Positions 7,248-11,473 of a stretch of 11,473 nt of DNA are shown here, piece by piece; positions within the stretch are counted from its first letter, which is position 1, and every line of letters begins with the position of its first letter. The translations under genes and the position numbers were made by a program. Under the pieces are notes generated by a model. The model searched no databases and was not told where the DNA came from. It saw nothing but the letters and a program-made list of their open reading frames with translations. Source of the DNA: Clostridiales bacterium (GTDB taxonomy: Bacteria > Bacillota > Clostridia > Oscillospirales > Acutalibacteraceae). The DNA is taken from the NCBI GenBank assembly GCA_012511005.1, contig JAAZGX010000245.1, forward strand, positions 1-11,473. Reading direction: 5' to 3'.

Positions 7248-8309
7248 TTAAGCGTTTTCTTTTTCACCGTCTGCATATGTTACGAACCTGTCAGTAACTG
7301 TTTCAAGGAAGCCGTCCGAGTGGAAAACCACGCGGTGGCGATATTTTAACTTTTCACCTTTAGCTATTTTAAGAGAACCCTGAAAATATAAATTATTGGC
7401 GGCAAAAAGCCCATAATTTCTAATGTGCCAATTAGTAGGGTATCTAAAATTTCGCTCACTGTCAAATACGGCTATACCGTACTCGTTACCGTCAATAAAA
7501 CCGCTGTAGTCACACCAATGAGCCGGTCTGCCCCAGCATTCTCTTTCTCCCTCTCCGCCGTATGAATTTATCATCTTTCCGCCATTCATAACCTTTAGAT
7601 TTTCATTCATACGAATTCCAAGCGGCCCTGCCTCTTTCGTAGCGCCGAAGGTGACATCACCATATGAAGCCGTGAAAACAATTTCAATATCGGCATAGCG
7701 GCAATCCTCTGACTGATTGTAAAATGTGAACATTCTGCTTTCGTCTAAAATACTGTCACCTGACTTTGTTTTCCATATATTATGCGCCGTAAAACTGCCG
7801 TAAGCGCTTCCCGACACAATATTCTCTATTTTTTCGTGTACTTCAATACCATCGCCTTTAGGCTCATTCCAAAAATCATATCCGTTTACATCACCAACCG
7901 CAATAATAAGCGAACGCTGGTGCGGATGTTCAGTCGCATTTAAATCAAACCGCGTGTATTCCACGCCGTTTTTGCCGAAGATAGGACCTAAAAAAGGTTT
8001 TGCAAACTCATCTGAATACACATAAGATGAAAATTTTTCACCCGCAATATTAATGTCAAGAGAAGAAGCGTTATCATTCACAGCAATATCAACAAAGCCG
8101 CAAACGGGTTCGTCTGAAAGCGTTAAATCAAGCTCCTCGTCCTTTTGTGCAGTTACGATAACTATAACGCCGTCTTTTGCAGACTGGGCAGGAAAAACCC
8201 TGCCGTCATCACAAACGGCGCTTTTTACTGTGTCCGGCACCTCGTATGAAGTGTCGGCAAATATGGGTTCCTCAATGCAATTTCTGTAAATATCAATACT
8301 GACCTTCAT
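7248..8309 (-). CDS. DUF6807 (PmoA-like) family protein
   Basis: A 353-residue protein matching the DUF6807/PmoA family, which is named after methane oxygenase but unrelated in known function. Landmarks are KPFLGPIFGKNGVEYTRF (104-121), EHPHQRSL (127-134), GDVNGYDFWNE (139-149), the WGRPAHWCDYSG stretch (259-270), GIAVFD (278-283) and PTNWHIRNYGLFAANN (291-306). The conserved His128, His130, Arg132, His264 and His295 could form a binding or catalytic site. The first 90 or so residues form a beta-rich region typical of these proteins. There is no signal peptide, so it should be cytoplasmic. The ATG has AAGGAGA upstream and lies 15 bp after the TIM-barrel gene stop. Family members commonly sit with Gfo/Idh genes, which suggests a carbohydrate substrate. 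Biochemical function is, to my knowledge, not settled. Confidence 0.88.
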   Translation of the reverse strand: MKVSIDIYRNCIEEPIFADTSYEVPDTVKSAVCDDGRVFPAQSAKDGVIVIVTAQKDEELDLTLSDEPVCGFVDIAVNDNASSLDINIAGEKFSSYVYSDEFAKPFLGPIFGKNGVEYTRFDLNATEHPHQRSLIIAVGDVNGYDFWNEPKGDGIEVHEKIENIVSGSAYGSFTAHNIWKTKSGDSILDESRMFTFYNQSEDCRYADIEIVFTASYGDVTFGATKEAGPLGIRMNENLKVMNGGKMINSYGGEGERECWGRPAHWCDYSGFIDGNEYGIAVFDSERNFRYPTNWHIRNYGLFAANNLYFQGSLKIAKGEKLKYRHRVVFHSDGFLETVTDRFVTYADGEKENA

Positions 8310-8324
8310 TTACATTCTCCTTTA

Positions 8325-9137
8325 TCAGTTAAATAAATGCTTGGCAGTTTTATATGCGAGTACACATTCAGTTTCAAATTCGCCGGTAGAAAAAATACAC
8401 TCAACGCTTACTCTATCGTTATACGGCGTGTTTTTTAGTGCATTTGCAAACTCTTTTAAATAGTTATTTCCGCCTTTTCCGGGCGGCTTTCTGTCCGTTT
8501 CACTTATGTGAATATGCCTTAAAAGCTCTGTACAGTCAGAAAGTACAGACAGCGGCTCATTTTCACTATACATATGAAATGAATCCGCAAGTAAAAACAC
8601 TCCCGATAAATCAAGCTCTTTTAATAGGGAATAGCCCTCACTCACCTTGTTTATGCAGTTCGTTTCCAAAGAGCGTAATGGCTCTAAGGCTATTTTTATT
8701 CCGTATTCTGAGTAATAGTCGCTGCAAATTTTTAGAAATGCAATAAGCCTTGAAAGCCTTTCACTGTCTTTTATACCGTCCGGAATTTCCCGCGCTTTAC
8801 CGCTGCCAAGAATAATGTATTCGGTTTTAACTATAGACGCTCTTCGCATAACATCGTTTACATACTCTTTTAAAACGGAATTCTCAGTATGAAAAAGTGA
8901 ATGTGACGGCGGAACAAAGCTGTTGCAAGCTTCAATAACTATACCGCTGTCTTTAGCGTCGTTTAGCTCTTTTTCCGTAAGCTCTGTAAGCGTTCCAACG
9001 GTAGCCTCAGCAAAGTCAAAGCCCGTATTGATTATAAAGTTATACCCTTTTATAAGAGCGTCATAAACATAAGCTTTCTCACCGCCGGCTTGCGGCATAA
9101 ATGATGCCCCCGGTATGCAGCAGCCTATTTTATACAT
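8325..9137 (-). CDS. Xylose isomerase-like TIM-barrel sugar isomerase/epimerase (AP endonuclease 2 family)
   Basis: A 270-residue TIM barrel of the sugar phosphate isomerase/epimerase group, including D-psicose 3-epimerases, inosose enzymes and keto-sugar hydratases. The likely divalent-metal ligands lie at strand ends: Glu152 (IALEPL), Asp185 with His188 (LLADSFHMY), His210 (HIHISETDR) and Glu246 (VSVECIF). Arg216, six residues after His210, is also typical of epimerases. Length is at the low end of the usual range. The ATG at 9135-9137 has a GGAGG ribosome binding site and begins 20 bp after the ThuA-like gene stop. In an operon with ThuA-like, DUF6807 and Gfo/Idh genes it most likely isomerises, epimerises or hydrates an oxidised sugar intermediate. 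The specific reaction is not readable. Confidence 0.9.
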   Translation of the reverse strand: MYKIGCCIPGASFMPQAGGEKAYVYDALIKGYNFIINTGFDFAEATVGTLTELTEKELNDAKDSGIVIEACNSFVPPSHSLFHTENSVLKEYVNDVMRRASIVKTEYIILGSGKAREIPDGIKDSERLSRLIAFLKICSDYYSEYGIKIALEPLRSLETNCINKVSEGYSLLKELDLSGVFLLADSFHMYSENEPLSVLSDCTELLRHIHISETDRKPPGKGGNNYLKEFANALKNTPYNDRVSVECIFSTGEFETECVLAYKTAKHLFN

Positions 9138-9157
9138 TGTATCCTCCAGTGTTTTTG

Positions 9158-9880
9158 TTAATAGTTTTTACTGTCACTTAAAAATCTGTCTACCGTAATG
9201 TTATTTTCTGTCGCATAATCCTTACCCTCAACAGCCCACTTAAAACCGCGTTTCACAATAAGCTCACTTTCCGGTGACTTTTCAAAAACATCGTCCGTAT
9301 GACCTAATGAGGTATAAAAAACTCTGCCGTTGCCCCACATCTTTTTCCAGACAACAGGCATATCAACCTCGCCGTTAGATATGTGAAAGTACTGTGCGAT
9401 AGGAAATCTTGTAGTGGCAAGCACCTTTACGGCGGGGTCGACATGCATATAATACTGCTCACTTGTTACCTTAAAGTCGTCAATCCCATTTATAACATCG
9501 TCATCTATATCTTTTCTGATATTGACCGCATACTCAATAATGCCGCCGGGGTGCGATACCCAATTGCCGCCCGTTAAAAACTGCCATTCCGTATTTGTAC
9601 GGAAAGAGTCGCACATACCGCCATGAACGCCGCCCATGCCAACGCCTGAAGCTACTGCGTTTACAATATTTTTACAGCGGTCACCATTTAATTCGCCGTC
9701 TGTCCAAACAGGGCAGATAATGTGAAGTGACTTTAAGTATGAAAGGTCATCATAAGCCGAAAGCGTATCAGATACATCAACAAACAGCCCAAGCTCCTCT
9801 AAAATTCTTTTAAAGCGCACGGCGATTTTGTCAGGCTCATGCCCATCCCAACCGCCTTTGACGATTAAAGCTCTTTTCAT
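9158..9880 (-). CDS. ThuA-like (trehalose utilisation) domain protein
   Basis: A 240-residue protein with the class-I glutamine-amidotransferase-like fold of the ThuA family. Visible family features are the start RALIVKGGWDGHEP (3-16), VWTDGELN (58-65), GGVHGGMCDSFR (83-94), GGNWVSHPGG (104-113), SEQYYMHVDP (140-149), PVVWKKMWGNGRVFYTSLGHTDDVF as two adjoining blocks (175-199), and a C-terminal helix. His86, His110, Tyr143, His146 and His194 are the likely functional residues; there is no classical GATase Cys-His-Glu triad. In rhizobia and Agrobacterium, ThuA and ThuB act in assimilation of trehalose, maltitol and sucrose isomers through 3-keto derivatives. The ATG at 9878-9880 is preceded by GGGGTG. 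It leads the tightly packed part of the operon, after a 113 bp gap that may hold a promoter. A function in 3-keto-glycoside processing is inferred. Confidence 0.9.
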   Translation of the reverse strand: MKRALIVKGGWDGHEPDKIAVRFKRILEELGLFVDVSDTLSAYDDLSYLKSLHIICPVWTDGELNGDRCKNIVNAVASGVGMGGVHGGMCDSFRTNTEWQFLTGGNWVSHPGGIIEYAVNIRKDIDDDVINGIDDFKVTSEQYYMHVDPAVKVLATTRFPIAQYFHISNGEVDMPVVWKKMWGNGRVFYTSLGHTDDVFEKSPESELIVKRGFKWAVEGKDYATENNITVDRFLSDSKNY

Positions 9881-9993
9881 AAAATCACCCCAAGTTAGAT
9901 ATTAGATTGCAGACTATAGAAAATGTGAAGCGTTTTGATTATACTCTAACAGCAGAATTTATAATTCTTCATTTTCCGTTTTCAATTTTCAAT
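9881..9993. repeat. AT-rich intergenic gap with short repeats between GH4 and ThuA-like genes
   Basis: This 113 bp gap is unlike the tiny spacers around it. On the plus strand TTTTCAATT-type units recur at 9979-9995, and GAATTTATAATTC (9955-9967) is an inverted repeat with a 3 bp centre. No GC-rich terminator is seen after the GH4 stop. The composition resembles AT-rich dispersed intergenic repeats seen in clostridial genomes, but a second copy does not occur in this window. Confidence 0.35.
9958..9985 (-). promoter_or_regulatory. Candidate internal promoter for the ThuA-like gene and downstream operon
   Basis: On the minus strand TTGAAA (9980-9985) and TATAAA (9958-9963) are 16 bp apart, a good sigma-A pattern about 75 bp before the ThuA-like start. 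A better -10 hexamer, TATAAT (9938-9943), lies closer to the gene but lacks a recognisable -35. The AT-rich setting makes chance matches likely, so the call is tentative. Confidence 0.4.
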
Positions 9994-11313
9994 TTATTTG
10001 TATTTCGGCAGCCAGTCTCCGTGAGTTTCTATAAGGTCATCACAAAGCTTAATAGTATCGTCTATTGACAATTCGCTTGAGCAGAGAGGATCAAGCATAG
10101 CCGCTTGATAGATATAATCCTTTTTCCGCGTAACGGCAGCTTCAATAGTTAAAAGGTGAACATTAATCATAGTCATATTCATCGCAGCAAGCTGTACCGG
10201 TAAAGCGCCTTGTACGCACGGCTGTACTCCGTATCTGTTTATAAGGCAAGCAACCTCAACACACGCCTCGCGCGGAAGATTGTCTATAAGTCCTTTGTTA
10301 ATAACATTTCCGCCGATTTTATAAGCCTCGTCAGTCGTTATAGCATTCATAATTGCAGAGGCGTATTCATGCGTCTTGCGATGAACGACATCGTCATGGA
10401 GATATTTTTCCCTTGCTTTATTCCATTCCGCAATTTGACCTATACAGCGGCGCGGATATTCATCAAGAGGAATGTTATAACGCTCGATAAGCTCCGGGTA
10501 TTTACTCTTAATAAAAAAGTTGTTATACTCCGCGTTATGCTCGCTTGATTCAGTGCAGTAGTAACCGAAACGGCGGATGTATTCGTATCTGACAAGGTCG
10601 TGGTGGTCAGTAACTCCGCTTTCAAGAACCTCAACCGCCCTTTTCCGTATTTCGGGATAAAGGTCTGTTCCGTCATTGTCATAAACCTCAAGCAACCAGC
10701 CCATATGGTTTATACCTGCTATTTTTTCTTTAAAAGGCATTTCATAATCAATATCAAGATTATCAAGCAGTCCCCTTGTGCAACCTTGCACAGAGTGGCA
10801 AAGACCTACTGTCTTAACGCCTGTATATCTTTGCATATAGCCTGCTAACTGTGCCATTGGGTTAGTATAATTCAAAAACCATGCATCAGGGCAGACTTCT
10901 TCCATATCATCTGCAAAATCCTGAAGCACAGGAATTGTGCGAAGCGCTCTGAATATGCCGCCTATTCCGTTAGAGTCGGCAATAGTTTGGCGGATACCAT
11001 ACTTTTTCGGAACCTCAAAGTCAATAATAGTACAGGGGTCATAAAGCCCTACCTGAATAGCGTTTACTACGAATACAGCGCCTCTTAAAGCATCTTTTCG
11101 ATTTTCTACTCCAAGATACTTTTCAACATTTGCTCTGTTTTCATTGATGTTGCGGTTGAGTGCGCATATCATTATGTATGACTCCTCAAGGCGCTGCGCG
11201 TCAATATCATAAAGGGCTATTGTACTTTCCCTTAATGCCTCCGTCAGCATAACATCTCCTAAAACACTTTTTGCGAATACCGTGCTGCCTGCGCCCATGA
11301 ATGTGATTTTCAT
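9994..11313 (-). CDS. melA: Glycoside hydrolase family 4 alpha-galactosidase-like enzyme
   Basis: GH4 enzymes cleave glycosides by a redox-elimination path: NAD+ oxidises the sugar C3, a metal ion helps, then elimination and water addition follow. Counting from the ATG, the Rossmann loop is GAGSTVF (7-13), the NAD region includes NYTNPMAQL (148-156), and the metal ligands are Cys172 in CHSV (172-175) and His203 in GINHMGWL. A CHSV signature at the metal cysteine is associated with alpha-galactosidases, unlike CHEV (alpha-galacturonidase) or the phospho-glycosidase forms. The EHNAEYNNFF segment further on also fits MelA-type members. The 439-residue length is normal. The ATG at 11311-11313 has GGAGG at 11321-11325, seven bases away; an in-frame TTG at 11317-11319 sits too close to it. 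The gene is cytoplasmic, so the substrate must be imported. Exact specificity remains inferred. Confidence 0.92.
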   Translation of the reverse strand: MKITFMGAGSTVFAKSVLGDVMLTEALRESTIALYDIDAQRLEESYIMICALNRNINENRANVEKYLGVENRKDALRGAVFVVNAIQVGLYDPCTIIDFEVPKKYGIRQTIADSNGIGGIFRALRTIPVLQDFADDMEEVCPDAWFLNYTNPMAQLAGYMQRYTGVKTVGLCHSVQGCTRGLLDNLDIDYEMPFKEKIAGINHMGWLLEVYDNDGTDLYPEIRKRAVEVLESGVTDHHDLVRYEYIRRFGYYCTESSEHNAEYNNFFIKSKYPELIERYNIPLDEYPRRCIGQIAEWNKAREKYLHDDVVHRKTHEYASAIMNAITTDEAYKIGGNVINKGLIDNLPREACVEVACLINRYGVQPCVQGALPVQLAAMNMTMINVHLLTIEAAVTRKKDYIYQAAMLDPLCSSELSIDDTIKLCDDLIETHGDWLPKYK

Positions 11314-11325
11314 AAACAAGCCTCC
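11313..11325 (-). promoter_or_regulatory. Ribosome binding site deciding the GH4 start
   Basis: GGAGG (11321-11325 on the minus strand) is seven bases from ATG 11311-11313 but only one base from the alternative in-frame TTG at 11317-11319. The spacing selects the ATG and so a protein starting MKITFMGAGS. Confidence 0.8.
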
Positions 11326-11364
11326 ATTTTTATTTTCTGTTTTTATGAACTGTAATTTGAATAA

Positions 11365-11473
11365 TCAATCAATAAATTTACCGTAGTGTAAAGGCTCGAG
11401 TAAAGATTCAAGCACTTTTAGGGAAGCGCCCGCTATGTCCTTTAACTGTTTTTGAGAAAACATATCACGGACA
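11365..11473 (-). CDS. Unidentified protein, C-terminal 35 residues only
   Basis: A frame open from the window edge ends at TGA 11365-11367 and gives 35 residues, ending in LEPLHYGKFID. It is the only minus-strand frame open over this whole stretch, and it stops 51 bp before the GH4 start, the spacing expected for an operon neighbour. The segment has an amphipathic, Leu-rich helical look (KDIAGASLKVLESLLEPL). No family can be named from so short a tail. A carbohydrate enzyme, transporter part or regulator would all fit the context. Confidence 0.55.
   Translation of the reverse strand, partial: VRDMFSQKQLKDIAGASLKVLESLLEPLHYGKFID

Noticed and set aside
10210..10548. Plus-strand open frame of 112 codons within the GH4 gene
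   Set aside because: Shadow of the GH4 coding strand, no start context and no similarity to a known protein.
1..11473. CRISPR array, tRNA or rRNA genes, insertion sequences, phage genes or defence systems
   Set aside because: Nearly the entire window is coding on one strand with ordinary metabolic or cell-shape genes; no regularly spaced repeats, RNA gene signatures, transposase or integrase were seen.

Overview
The window reads as a low-GC Firmicutes (Clostridia-like) chromosome segment. The inference rests on the mreB-mreC-mreD-PBP2 order, strong Shine-Dalgarno sequences, a sigma-A type promoter, TTG starts, and families common in anaerobic gut clostridia; genus cannot be told. Every gene I accept lies on the minus strand, so the biological reading order runs from base 11473 down to base 1.

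Region A (about 11473 to 3809) is a dense gene string: the 3' end of an unrecognised gene, a GH4 alpha-galactosidase-like enzyme, a ThuA-family protein, a xylose-isomerase-like TIM barrel, a DUF6807 (PmoA) protein, a Gfo/Idh/MocA oxidoreductase, an aspartate carbamoyltransferase-like protein fused to a PyrI-type zinc domain, an iron-sulfur flavoprotein-like FMN reductase, and a glycerophosphodiester phosphodiesterase. From ThuA onward the gaps are 15-20 bp, then become overlaps, so this is very probably one operon. The only sizeable gap, 113 bp between the GH4 gene and ThuA, holds a candidate internal promoter and AT-rich repeats. GH4, ThuA/ThuB-type proteins, Gfo/Idh and TIM-barrel enzymes recur in sugar catabolism through C3-oxidised (3-keto) glycosides, so I infer a glycoside-degradation locus, possibly for alpha-galactosides.

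Region B (about 3770 to 1) is the cell-shape operon mreB-mreC-mreD-PBP2 (mrdA), headed by a near-consensus promoter in the 96 bp after the phosphodiesterase gene. PBP2 runs off the window just after its catalytic SxxK motif. These proteins build the elongation machinery for lateral wall peptidoglycan.

The most unusual item is the aspartate carbamoyltransferase-like protein. Its fold-level landmarks and zinc domain are kept, but nearly all residues that bind carbamoyl phosphate and aspartate in the known enzyme are replaced. It looks like a pseudoenzyme or a protein with a new function, placed inside a sugar operon instead of a pyrimidine operon.
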